From: Echinometra lucunter
Lineage: Eukaryota; Echinodermata; Echinoidea; Camarodonta; Echinometridae
Reading direction: 5' to 3'
DNA: 64,000 nucleotides
Assembly (NCBI GenBank): GCA_029962745.1
Contig: CM057161.1
Location: 8,838,882 to 8,902,881, forward strand
The number at the start of each line of letters is the position of its first letter. Position 1 is the first letter of the stretch. A model generated the notes under the pieces. The model was given only the letters and a program-made list of their open reading frames with translations. It ran no database searches and had not been told where the DNA came from. The translations under genes were made by a program, and so were the position numbers. Of the stretch, positions 11,199 to 22,690 are shown piece by piece.

Positions 11199-12149
11199 GA
11201 TTGTTTGACCAAGATCGTTTGATCCAAGATCGTTTGATCCAGATCCAGATCTTGATGTAAATGAAATCTACACTGTATAAAGAGTTTGAAGTGAGCGAAC
11301 CGCCATCTAGACTGAGGCTCTGTAACTGTCAATGTCATAGCAATGTACCATAAAAATAATTTGAAGTGCTTGTCACTGTTCTGTTTTTAATGCCAATTTT
11401 ATGTAAATATTGCACTATTAGTCCTTGGGCTACTACATTGTATTTTTAAAATATCAATAAACCAAAATGGATGGACTGATTGATGGACGAGGTTATTTTA
11501 ATACCGAAATATCCTTCTTCAGCAGTTAAGATTATAAACAAAAACAAGATCTGCCTTGCCTCCGCGTCGAAATCTGCTTTAAACGTATAAAGATAACGAG
11601 TGGCAGAGTGGCAAGCTGAATTAGAAAGGCGAAAGAAAAAAAAACGAACAAACTGATAAAACAAACAGACCCCCAAAATAACAACAACAACAAAAACAAT
11701 ATAAAAAATTAACACAAAAAGAAATGAAGAATGGAGAGCAGTATTAAGAAAAGCAGAACAAAAAATATTAAGAAAACAAACGAACAAACTGAACAAAAAC
11801 AACAACAAACAATCCAAATCCTGAAAACAAACAAATGACAACAACAACAACAAAATATGATAAAAATGAGGTTGCAAAATTGGTGGCACGTGTTACCCAC
11901 AGTATAGTGAGATGCCACTTCAAGAAAATAGTGATTGTCAGTAATATTGAATTGGTTCGGAATGAGAATAATCGTTCAGATTGTTTTATAGGCTATTCAG
12001 TTTCTTCATAATGTTTGCCCCTTTTCACAAAATGACCCTCTCATCGAAATCGAATGACCTGTTTTGAAGAATTATCTACTTCTGGAAGCAAAAGGAAATT
12101 GGATTCCAGTTTTCTTGAATTATGTTGCCATTTTTCCCCTCGTTTCAAA
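11199..12149. other. Stretch without a gene; AAC-rich low complexity
   Basis: Just after the LINE tail, GATCGTTTGATCCA is repeated locally (11207-11250). Around 11640-11860 there is an A-rich tract with many CAA/AAC triplets. The minus-strand ORFs there are Phe/Leu/Cys-rich translations of that tract. Confidence 0.6.
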
Positions 12150-12870
12150 TGTAATTCCCATATATTGTGAGAGAGAATGCGATTATCTGTCCACGATTTC
12201 CGATTTCGAGGCAGTCGCCCACTTCTGCCAACATGCCTGAAGTCAGAGTTTCGTTAAAATCACGCACAAAGAAGATAAGATATGATTATAAAAGACAGAT
12301 AAAAAGTGTATTACAATCATAGATGCTTTGATCCTGTTTAAGACACCGGTCAGGCATTCAAATTTTTTTCTTTTACTGACGTTGCTGAAAAAAATTGCAG
12401 AATATTTCATATCTTCTTTGTGCGTGATTTTGCGAAACTTCAAGTTCAGGCATGTTGTCAGAAGTGGGCGACCTAACTCTTACCCTATTGAGTTAAGGTT
12501 AGATATGAATTCTCATATATTGTGAGAGAGATTTCGATTACCTGTCCTCGATTTCCGATTAATCCTAAAGCAGACGTAACTATATAGAAGCGGCACTCAA
12601 ATTCGAGGCCGTAGCCCTTTCTGAAAACATGCCAGAACTCAAGTGTTTCGTAAAAAATCACGCATATAGATGATATGAAATATTCTGCTAATAGTTAATA
12701 TAATATGTATATTAGAAATGCCAATAATAGCATTTCTGGTTGAAAAGAAAGGGGAAAAAATCCACAGCAGCTGAAAGTGTCAGAACAGAAAAAAAAGTTT
12801 TTTTTAACCAATAGCCTGACCGGCGTTTTAAAACTAATCAAAGCATCTCTCTTTGTAATACCAAATCATT
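12150..12870. repeat. Two copies of a 360-bp unit arranged as direct and inverted repeats
   Basis: CATATATTGTGAGAGAGA occurs at about 12158 and 12514 in direct orientation, each followed by CTGTCC(A/T)CGATTTCCGATT. In the first unit, arms at 12214-12290 and about 12400-12472 are inverted copies (AAAATCACGCACAAAGAAGA and its inverse). The same arm recurs in direct orientation at about 12600-12690. The middle block (GATGCTTTGATCC... to ...ACCGGTCAGGC, 12322-12356) returns inverted at about 12815-12850. This looks like two insertions of one fold-back family, the second rearranged. Confidence 0.75.
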
Positions 12871-13576
12871 ATTATTATTATTATAATTCACGATATTCCC
12901 TTCTTTATAATTTCGTTATCCTTATATGAAATAATTACACCAACTCACTACTTTAATATTCATTGGTGTAACGTGAATATGTAACGAATCCAGTAGGAAA
13001 GGGTGCAGTCTATTCTTCGTAACAGTTGGAGCATATCCCAGTGGTTAATATTATAATTTGCAAATATATCGTTCTGCTCCATTCCCGTATTGTCGTCATG
13101 ATTACTGGAGAGATATTGGAGAGGGGGGGGGGGGGGGTCCCCATGACCCATGAAACGATGATGAACAGAAATATATATGCGTGTCTGCAAAACTGCCTCC
13201 GAATTACCCGACAACTTGCGCCTGTCAGCATTCATTGCGTTGAGATGTCAGAAAGCGAAAGACAACGCAAGGGTGGTTTCGATGTAATTACAAGCGATCT
13301 ATTGTCGTCATTAAGAAGTGTTTTATATAAGTGAATGGGGATGCCAGGTAGACTGCAAGCATAAGGATGGATTAGACATTTCAGTGCTCAATGCAATTGT
13401 ATTGCAATAATTGTAATAGCTTGTCCATCTGGACATCTGGACAACAAGAAATTGGTTTGTAGGTCATGTCAAAACACATACGGCCTGTCATATCTGCATC
13501 TAGGTGTCTTTGTTTGACGGTGTATGAAAATGGTCAAGCACGAACCACTCTTTTTTTGTTTGTGACTGTCCGACTA
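12871..13576. other. No gene recognised; contains a G homopolymer
   Basis: A G-run of about 15 lies at 13120-13138. ORFs on both strands here cross that run or overlap each other and show no family resemblance. Confidence 0.5.
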
Positions 13577-13615
<39 letters not shown>

Positions 13616-13621
13616 CACTAC
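13577..13621 (+). repeat. (CTA)n microsatellite abutting the assembly gap
   Basis: About 14 triplets run straight into the N block, so the true tract is probably longer and may be why the assembly broke. Confidence 0.9.
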
Positions 13622-14121
13622 NNNNNNNNNNNNNNNNNNNNNNNNNNNNNNNNNNNNNNNNNNNNNNNNNNNNNNNNNNNNNNNNNNNNNNNNNNNNNNN
13701 NNNNNNNNNNNNNNNNNNNNNNNNNNNNNNNNNNNNNNNNNNNNNNNNNNNNNNNNNNNNNNNNNNNNNNNNNNNNNNNNNNNNNNNNNNNNNNNNNNNN
13801 NNNNNNNNNNNNNNNNNNNNNNNNNNNNNNNNNNNNNNNNNNNNNNNNNNNNNNNNNNNNNNNNNNNNNNNNNNNNNNNNNNNNNNNNNNNNNNNNNNNN
13901 NNNNNNNNNNNNNNNNNNNNNNNNNNNNNNNNNNNNNNNNNNNNNNNNNNNNNNNNNNNNNNNNNNNNNNNNNNNNNNNNNNNNNNNNNNNNNNNNNNNN
14001 NNNNNNNNNNNNNNNNNNNNNNNNNNNNNNNNNNNNNNNNNNNNNNNNNNNNNNNNNNNNNNNNNNNNNNNNNNNNNNNNNNNNNNNNNNNNNNNNNNNN
14101 NNNNNNNNNNNNNNNNNNNNN
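13622..14121. other. Assembly gap (500 N)
   Basis: Exactly 500 unknown bases, which suggests a placeholder of fixed size rather than a measured distance. Confidence 0.99.
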
Positions 14122-14289
14122 TCTCTTTCCCCCTAATTTGGCGTCAGTAAGTGAGCCTGACGGCTTGTCAGCGAATGGAATTAAGCAAGGTATACAACTT
14201 TTATCCGAGTCTCGTTATCGGTAATGCACACGAACAACCCACTCGTCTAATAAGGTGGCCAGACAGACCCGACTCTCGAAGATGGGATG

Positions 14290-14293
14290 AGAG

Positions 14294-14324
<31 letters not shown>

Positions 14325-14331
14325 GGGGTGG
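14290..14331 (+). repeat. (GA)n followed by a long G run
   Basis: About eleven GA units followed by roughly 18 G. Purine-only on this strand. Confidence 0.9.
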
Positions 14332-14366
14332 CAACCTTTTATGTAGGCCCATATAAACACGGTCAG

Positions 14367-14526
14367 AGGCCCCGTTTTATAAAACTTGTTATCAGTAATA
14401 ACTGCCACATTTCTATAACAAATTCGCTCCCAGCCAATCACATGGAAAAATTTCAGTAGCTTGTATAACAGTTATTGCAACTTTTTTTTTTTTTAAATCG
14501 ATCAAAAGTCTTATGAAACGGGGCCC
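14367..14526 (+). mobile_element. MITE, GGCCCCGTTTYATAA family, copy 1
   Basis: Left end GGCCCCGTTTTATAAAACTT and the inverted right end (TTATGAAACGGGGCCC) bracket a 160-bp element. Inner inverted blocks GTTATCAGTAATAACTG and ATAACAGTTATTGCAACTTT also pair. The interior block CAGCCAATCACATG matches copy 2 at 28575-28709, which lies in the opposite orientation. No coding capacity. Confidence 0.9.
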
Positions 14527-14542
14527 AGAAATGATAGCACAA

Positions 14543-14795
14543 TACTACTACTACTAATAATAATTGGGTTTTTCTTTACACAGGATAGCCGCATCTTACC
14601 CCTGCTCTTTATGAGGGGCCCCTTCAATTATTATTACCCCAGCATTGCCAGGTACACATCTAATGCACCCGGGTCGAGAGGATATATGTGGGGAAAACAT
14701 CATGTCTAAGGATGTAAGCACCGAGCGAGTATCGAATCAAGGGCCTTACGTAGAAGCATCGAGAGCTTTCACTAATAACTAATGAAATGAGAGAG
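14543..14795 (-). repeat. tRNA-derived SINE (minus strand), same family as 60425-60715
   Basis: Read on the minus strand, a degenerate B box (TTGATTCGATACTC) is followed by TCGGTGCTTACATCCTTAGA. The 60.4-kb copy has CTGGGTGCTTACATCCTTGG at the same place. The body then shares a CTCGACCC block and GCTGGGGTAATAATAATT. The tail is a (TTA)/(GTA) trinucleotide at 14543-14565. The A-box region is too decayed to define. Confidence 0.75.
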
Positions 14796-16550
14796 AGAGA
14801 GATAATCATGATCAACATAATCAAGGGTTGTGTTGTCCGGGGTCCGGGAGTATTATTGTGCCTCGGGTGGTAGTCCATCCTGTTTTCCTCTATAAGATTA
14901 TTCATTTAATTCATGCTATTGTCATGGAGCCAAGGAGGTGATGTTCAAATTCAATTTCATAATCCATCAATTTCGGTTTCTCTTTCAGTACACACAATCA
15001 TTTTGCACTATGTAATTTATTATAAGCTGTACAATGTCTGGAGGCGCTTTTCACTGTGCAGAACATCTTGCATCTTTGGACGAATGATCGATCATACTTC
15101 CCTTGAAATTAACGACCCATACCATGTGCTTGAATGGATACCATCCACCATTTTTTTTTTTTCAGAGCTAATAGTCAATGGCAACATCAATGTAGAATCT
15201 TTCTTTCACTGCTCATTAAGCTATTGGATAAAAATGAAGGACTCAGATGAAGGAGAATACAGAGAACAATAAATGGTTCATAGCTCATTAATCTATCGGA
15301 TTAAAGTAAATGAGTCATATAAACGGAAATAAAGAGACCAATTGACGACCGATACAATTCATTAATTGGTCTTATTTACCGCAATTCATGTCGATGTACT
15401 TTATGTAAATGCTATATTTAGAGTACAGCATTAGTTCAGCAAAAATCAATGTTCTTAAAATGTCGCCATGTCAAGTATCACAAGTAAAGTTGTCTACATA
15501 AACAGTGACATGAGGAGTAAGCAAATTAACCAATGGTTGGTTTGGCACGTCTTTTTGATATTCATGATACTAGGAACAAATTATGACATCATCTCTGTTG
15601 CATTGTGGGACACCTCTCGATTAACTTATGGGGTATTATGTGTGTATGGAAACCCTCTCACATGCATCCTTGAACAGCGTGTGAAGTCTTAATTCATAAA
15701 ATCAATTAATTCAGAAAACAAAACAAAATTGAGAATGTTTATGAACTTAAGACAACGCGTTGCGACATCTGGTCGAATTCCTTTGTAATAACTGAATACG
15801 TTGTTGAAGAAAAGTAAAATATTTCCAGAAATTTCAAAAGAAGAGAAAAATGATATTCATCATGCAGTAATTACAGGGCTAATATATTTTTACTTTTTTT
15901 TTTTAAAGGCCAAGATCTGACTAAGGTTCCATCTTAAGATCTTCATGACCCAACTATCATGATTACGGATACCATGACAATCGTATCCAAAATACATTTC
16001 GGGAAGGAAATTGAGAACTATCCAACGCCAGTGAAACCACATTATTCAAATCCACGAAAATTACCAATTTTATCAAGAATAAACAAAAAATCGGCACGTT
16101 GGCGATTAAGCAAGGATTAAGAAATGTGATAGTCTAGAGGTTAAAGTGTTTCATGAAAAGAGCGAACGGCACAAGCCATGCAGAGAGCTGGAAATGTATA
16201 CAAAGTTAATGGAGTCCATGCCTCTCTGCGAACATTGTTCATTAGTTGTTGTCGAGGTCGCAGGTGCGATGAAATATCTGTGTGGTTTAGCCAAATATCC
16301 ATTAGCTTTTATTTTTATTATCTTGATTTTTTTGTGGTAGTCGTTAGTGGTTTTCATTCGTTATCGCATCATTCGTTCTTCTGATGCAAGATGAAAATGC
16401 TTCATGCAATGTACCTTAATGCATTTTAATTCATGTACATTATCTGCGCTCCAGGGTTGCGAACCCGTCCCCCACCCTCTTTTGTGTCCTATAAACATGA
16501 TAAAAGTATAATTCGCTTTGCAAAAAAATAGCCTCTTTCTTTCTTGTTTT
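14796..16550. other. No gene recognised; one small tandem duplication
   Basis: A unit of about 68 bp is repeated twice at about 15205-15345 (GCTCATTAAGCTATTGGAT, then GCTCATTAATCTATCGGAT). The remainder is AT-rich with short unconvincing ORFs. Confidence 0.5.
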
Positions 16551-16790
16551 TTTTCCCCCTTCTTCTTTTTCTCCGCCTTCGTCTTCTTCCTTTTTTCTTC
16601 TCCTTCATCATCATCATCACCTTCTTCTTCTTCTTTTTCTTCTTCTTCCTCCTCCTCCTCCTCCTCCTCCTCCCCTGTCTCCCTTTCTCTCTTTGCCCAT
16701 CCCATCTTCCTCTCACTCCCCTTTTCTTTCTTTCCCCTTAACCCCATTTCTTTCTCTCTCTCTCTCTCTCTCTCTCATTTTCTCTCTTAC
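16551..16790 (+). repeat. Pyrimidine-rich tract: CTT/CTC triplets and (CT)n
   Basis: Long run of TTC/CTT/CCT triplets (about 16556-16675), then (TC)n near 16750-16778. The Ser/Phe or Glu/Lys-rich ORFs across it on either strand are artefacts of the repeat. Confidence 0.9.
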
Positions 16791-18721
16791 CCTCCGTCTT
16801 TTTTATATCTTCCTCTGTCTCCTGCATATTCAAAATTTCTCTTCCTCTCCGGGCTCCTTTTGGCACTTCTCTAATTTGAGATCATTTCTAGTAAACTCGG
16901 AGCTTCCAAGTCGTCCCGATTGCTTGGAAACCACGACGATTGCACAGGGTCTTTTACACTTCCCACCATTGACAAAGTGCCGCTGTTTGTCATTAATGGC
17001 AGTTTCTAGCTTTCCATATTTCTCGTGTTGCAACCGAAATCAAATCAGCAGCGACATGAAGATGGATGGAATGGAAATCTGATATGAGGCGCCATGACTG
17101 CGTACATGCAGGCAAATCTACACGACATAACGATCTCCTTTTCCTTATGTTATGTGTCGTTTCATAGGAACTTTCAACAGCTATATAGGTTTTATGCATT
17201 AGTAATTGCATTTATTGTTCATCGCCATTTCATAATTAATGTAAGTTGTAAACGTCATGATTGCAGTAGCAGTCTGACTAGTTAATCAGACGAGAAAAAA
17301 AAAATATTCATGAATTTAAGACGGCGATCCTTCCCAAATAGATAATGTTTATCGGAAGAGAATGGAGACACGTTGATGTGAGGGGCCTGACGAGAACAAG
17401 ACAGGTTAACAGCATCGGTGTCAAAAAAGGGCAGTTTAGGATCCGATGTATGCCCCTACATTTAAGTCCAAATTTAAAACCATGTACGGTTGCATCCGAA
17501 GCTCTTAGATTGCAGAAACAATTAACAAAACTCAGAGGCGTTTCTTCTCTTGTCAACTCATGTTTTATGACAGGAAAACTGTAGTCATAGCAATAAGTTA
17601 TCACTATTTAAATGCACCGATGTTATTAGTTATTATCGTATGCTGAAGATTCCTTTTAAAAAAAAACAGTTTGTCCTCATTGGTTAGTTTGTTCCCCAAT
17701 ACGTTTACCAAGATCTGAATATGCCCCTGACATTTAGCTTGCACAGCTTCACCAAGCCCCACCAGTCAGTCTGTCGTGTATCTATCTTTTACGACACGAG
17801 AAAGCGTTGAAGCTGACGGCGTACCTGGAAGGGTTTTGAAGAGCGGTACTCCAGAGTGTGAGTAAAGGGTACTCGACCGCTAGACCGTACAAACTAAAGT
17901 GCTTCGTCTCGCTGTCAGCGTCGTCCATCTCGCCCTTTTTTCGTTTCAGTCCACGTCACCGCAAGGTTCTCTACAGGGTGCTAATGCCGTTTCACACAAG
18001 GTATCATCTAGAATGCGTCTTCACATGCGCTAATCGACGGTATGCTGTCCACTTAACATGCTCGTTGCACACGCCGCGTCATTGGCTTGACGGAGGACTG
18101 CGTCAGAAGCAAGCATGGTCTCTGACGTGCCATAGGGAGTTATATTATACAAAAGTATCTACAAACCGATAGCAACATTTTAAATTTAAAACATAATGAT
18201 ATTTTAAAATAGTTTTTAAATGACAATTTTCGATTTAAAGGTTATTATTTACAATTTCCACTGTTTCGTGGTAAATGGACACCATATTTTGTCAATGTGA
18301 CATGGATTTAGGCCAAATAATAATAAATCCTAGTTTCTCGTCATCTTCTATTTGTCTTTTTTATGCCTGATTATTGTTTTTTTTTTCTTTCTTCGTTCTG
18401 AAATGAAGTAGATCAATCTGAGTACATCTATACAATGATGTTACAAAAATGGCTAAAATCGTGCCCTTTCAAATTGTTTTGAGCCTCTTAAGTGCTTATA
18501 TAAATGACATTGAAAGAAAGGGGGAAATTGGTGGTAAAATTGGCCAAGTAGCAATTTTGTGTACGGGGAAAAATATCAACTTACCATGGAACCCCCTGGT
18601 TCCTTATTTGAAAGCACCCTAACCCTCCTATGCGACTTTAAGTGTGAATAGTCGTAAAATAGAATTTTTATGGATTCTCTATTTCAGCGTCAGAGGTAGC
18701 ATAAACATCTTCGCCTTGAAC
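16791..18721. other. No gene recognised
   Basis: Several 60-105-codon ORFs occur (for example 17345-17584 and 17858-18172), often overlapping others on the opposite strand. None has a recognisable motif, signal peptide or repeat structure. The 17760-18140 interval is GC-richer than its neighbours and could hold an unrecognised exon or an old element. Confidence 0.4.
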
Positions 18722-19250
18722 ATAATAATAATAATAATATTTTTATTATTATTTATAACGCGCAACATATCCATCTCAAGAGATGCTCAAGGCGCATACA
18801 AGATAATTTCAATTACATAAGATCAAAAAACGAAAGTTGTGTTAAATGTAAGCTCACAAGGAAATTTAACAATAATGCATTAAGCATTAGATAAGTTTTA
18901 AGCCTAGTTTTAAAAGTGAAAAGGGAGTTACTTGTTTGAAGAGAAAGAGGTAACTTATTCCACAAAGAAGGAGCTGCTGATGCATATGCTCTATCACCCC
19001 CCCCCCCCCCCAATTTCTTTTGAGTATGTATTCCTTTAAGCCTAGCATTATTTGATGAACGTAAACCCGAACGACCTGCAGAATGGGGTGACAAAAGGGA
19101 TGAAATATATTCTGGAGCTAAATTATTGAGTGCACGATAGGTTAAAAGTAATTTTTTTTAAATATATATATAGATTATACGCTGTTGAACAGGGAGCCAG
19201 TGAAGAGATTTCAAGATAGGAGTGATGTGTGATGACCTTCTAGAGTTTGT
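18722..19250 (-). mobile_element. 5'-truncated LINE stub with (ATT)n tail
   Basis: On the minus strand the sequence encodes the usual end of CR1/L2-like ORF2. RRSSHITPILKSLHWLPVQQ is at about 19175-19235, then a frame change at an AT-rich patch, then ALNNLAPEYISSLL and APSLWNKLPLSL (near 18940-18975), ending RLKTYL. A 3' tail with GCGCGTTATAA and a (TTA)n run follows at 18722-18752. A poly-C run (18999-19012) splits the homology. Only the last part of ORF2 was inserted, as is typical of abortive reverse transcription. It is related to the stub at 46964-47455. Confidence 0.85.
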
Positions 19251-21237
19251 CACCTCAAAGTTAAAATGCTTTCAACTTACATGTATTCTTTCTGTTTCAA
19301 GAAATGCTTTCATGATTATGCAAAGTATACCAGCTAATCCTTGCCCATGCAAATTTAATGTACAATCATGATATAACTGCACGGCGTCAAAGAATGAGAT
19401 GACGCGTGAAGATCAAGAGATAAGCGAATTAATTTAGATACTCAAATTAGATAACATTCCATTACTATGTTTTTAACCGCTACGTAATATGCGCTTTGTC
19501 GCCGACCGAGCAACGTAATACATGTATAAATTATTCAGTGGTAGAACAACACATAACACCATACGTGGGACCAATGTTTGCGGATACTCGCTCATACCAC
19601 CCCGGGGTCACACTGGTTGTCTGTTTGCAAATTAAACATTGGGGTGTGGGCATAGAAAGACTTGGTAAAGAAAAGAGGGGTGTGATTTTCAAAGATGATA
19701 CAGAGCCTAATAGTGTAATACACCAATGTTGCTGTCTCCCACATTAAACAGCACCATTCTATCAAATGCTCATAATTGTCTGGGGAAAGTGCATTTTGGT
19801 ATTCGGGGACACTTCGCTGCCGAATACTAGTATCTGGCGACGGCTGCCCGAATATAATTTCTTAAATTTTGATTATCGGAAAGAGGGGGGGGGGGGGGGG
19901 GGCAGCACCTTCTTTTCCCTGCTTGTACATGACGTAAGTCTTTGCTGACGGCAAAATAGTTGAGACAAACTAACGTAGTGATGAAAAAACCAATGATAAT
20001 ATCAACGGGGATAGAAGCACATGAATGTACAGTGCTCGGTTAGTACACATGATATGACAGTCATGACACTCCTTTAATCGGATCAAAATATAATAATGCA
20101 ATTCAGAAAATACCCTTAAAAAAACAGAAGCACTTCTTCCCGTTCCCTTCTTGTGGATTATTTTCTTTTCGTACCGCCTGAATATTATTCAATATCTCTT
20201 TTGATGAGGTGTTAAACATCTTTTGCATGATAGAGCTCCATCTTTTAAGCGTCAAACAATGATTTGATTTTATATCTAATTTTGTAATGGATATTGTAGC
20301 CGTGTATTTTAGTCACTATTCATATTGCGAGTCAGCTCATGTTTTATTCATGATAAGAAGGGAGTTGGTGGTCAAGTAAAGGCCTCAGTCACATCGACCT
20401 AAAACGATAACAATAAACGATTCGCACCATACATTAAGTTATACCTTTAATAGCCTACACAATTTCGTTACCGTTTCCGTTATTCAGGTTATTGGTCAAT
20501 TTAATGTAAACGAGGCCTACATGATTGTGAAGAAAAAATACATGTGTTGATAATGCAATAACTGCACTGTGTTAAACATGTTAAAGGCAAACATTCGTGG
20601 GGGGGGGGGGGGGCTTTAAAAGCGTGCGTTATTATGATATTGATATCTAGTCACATGTGAAGTAAATCCTATATCTTTATATCATAATTCCACAGCACCT
20701 CCCTCGATTCAAAATATTGAACTGGTATTTGTAAGGCGAAATTGAAATCAAGAAATGTGTCGCATCAAGAAGTCCCGTCCATCACCAATGAAAAGCCAAA
20801 TATATGAAAAGTAAAATGGTTGGGTTACGTATTCATAGGAATTCTCCATACGACAACTTGATCGATGTCGAATCGCTTAAATCGCCGGCAATTTACGACC
20901 GAAATGAATTTAAATTGAATACAACCGTCTCGTGAACATGCAGAATTGTCAAGCCCATCCCTGTAACCGATTCATCAAAGATGAACTCGCTCAACTCCAT
21001 GCGCACAAACATGAGCGACATATGGAGAATCATTATGCCAACAAAATGCTCTCAAATGCTTTCAGAAGGTGATATGGAAAAGTGCTGGTTCAATTTAAAC
21101 ACTCACTTCTCTCTGCTGTAAAATGTATTCTATTCTTGGCCTGGAATGGCTACAGGTTTTCTTTTTAAAATGAATTTCATCAACTCTATGTGTAATTGAT
21201 CGATAAGGAATGCAAATATTTTGCCATGATGTTTGTA

Positions 21238-21273
<36 letters not shown>

Positions 21274-22483
21274 CTTTTCTCTCGAGTCAGGAAAATTAAT
21301 TGCGTTTCTTCCGTCAGAAAAATGATTGTGTTTAGGTTACGTAGGGAATTCATGCACTTCAAAGATAAGGAAATATCACTTCAAAATTAATGATGATTTA
21401 GAAATTGGAAGTTATAATAAAAGTTTGGAACAAATTAGTGAAAGATTTTGAACGTTGGCTTAAACATGTTAAAAGGATAAAAACGTCTTATAATATAGAT
21501 GAACATTTAAATTTCCGGCACCATTATCATGATAATGAATATCAAGAATAATTCATTCTATTATCATTCTTTTTATTTCCCCCCCCCCCCCCAAAAAAAA
21601 TGCAGGTAAGGGGGCAGTCGTGCAACGGAATTGCTTCTGTGAATTCGCTTTCCAAAATAACAGGGAAAGTTTGTGAATTTTTAAAACCGTTAAATAAAAT
21701 CCCTTAATCAAAAAGGCCATTACACATTTGTTTTAAAACTTCTCGACACAATCCAGGATTAAACTGCAGTATTATTCATCACATTCAAGACACTAAATGA
21801 AATTGAACTGAGAAGGATCACAGATTCTCATTACACGCTTTCTCTCCCCGCGATTATGAATCGACTAGACAACTGGAGATAATCATTATGAATTTATGGC
21901 ATTCTGTCGTCTGCTCGATACTTTATGCATTAGAGTTAATCTAATTTTCCTTCATTTCCTCATCAGATACTATGTCAGACACAAAGGCCTTCAATTATGA
22001 GAATTATCTTTTGTATTGTCGCAGACACGGTCATTCATTTTTTGACAATTTCAGGTAATGCCGGAAACAAAGGTCTTCAATTATGGCAATCTTTTGTAAT
22101 GGCAGAAACAATGCCATCCAATTAGGTTTATAATTTTGTCTTCAGCAGTCGATTTGGAATGATTAAACGATGAAATTATTAGCAACATTTTAAGGCATGC
22201 TCACTGGAATTTAACCTCTGTCATGTCTAGTGACGATTTGAGTTTCATACCCTATAAGAATAGGCGCAGTACAGTTTTTATCCGACTTTCAATTATTAAC
22301 CCGTTCGCTACCACCGGTAACGAAGTGGTTTATAACGGTACAGTTTAAAACATGTTTAAATGACTGTACTGAACGTTCCATACCAGTAAACATTGATATA
22401 CAAAATAAATGAAAAAATCCGTGAGGGAAACTGTAGTTCGACACCCCCCCCCCGATAAAGGCTTCATAAAGAATTAGAGGTAG
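19251..22483. other. Mostly featureless DNA
   Basis: G runs at about 19886-19902 and 20600-20613, a C run at 21579-21592, a (CT)n tract at 21239-21280, and a diverged duplication at about 21975-22125 (CAAAGGCCTTCAATTATG and CAAAGGTCTTCAATTATG). No gene is supported. Confidence 0.5.
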
Positions 22484-22690
22484 AGGTGTTGTGGCTCAGT
22501 GGATAAGTCTCCGGACTTTGAACCACAAGGTCCGGGGTTCGAATCCCTGCCGCGGCACTCATGTCCTTTGGCAAGATATGAATCTACATTTGTCACGTCT
22601 TTCGGATGGTGACGTTAAACATGTTAAATAATCATATTTGATTGATACACGTCTGTAAAAACCGAATTCAACAACAACAACAACAACAAA
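22484..22690 (+). repeat. tRNA-derived SINE with intact A and B boxes
   Basis: The tRNA-like head has A box TGGCTCAGTGGA (22492-22503) and B box GGTTCGAATCC (22536-22546), the internal RNA polymerase III promoter. A body follows with ATGTCCTTTGGCAAGA, and a (CAA)n tail ends at about 22690. The same body block occurs in the SINEs at 42165-42424 and 62265-62540. It is not a functional tRNA gene: the acceptor stem is not closed and the sequence continues into the SINE body. Confidence 0.9.

Noticed and set aside
13466..14224. 252-codon ORF, and ORFs at 33120-33893
   Set aside because: Most of each is N from an assembly gap.
17858..18172. 104-codon ORF in a GC-richer patch
   Set aside because: No recognisable domain, and no exon borders could be defined.
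20385..20520. Possible MITE with GGCCTC / GAGGCC ends
   Set aside because: Only about seven terminal bases pair and the interior arms do not align.
22304..22330. TTAACCCGTTCGCTACC as a further piggyBac-like terminus (also TTAACCCACTGG near 55169)
   Set aside because: Only one end is visible in each case; no inverted partner within the window.
22484..22560. Functional tRNA gene (also 41728, 42340 and 62265)
   Set aside because: A and B boxes are present, but the acceptor stem does not close and each runs into a shared SINE body and repeat tail.
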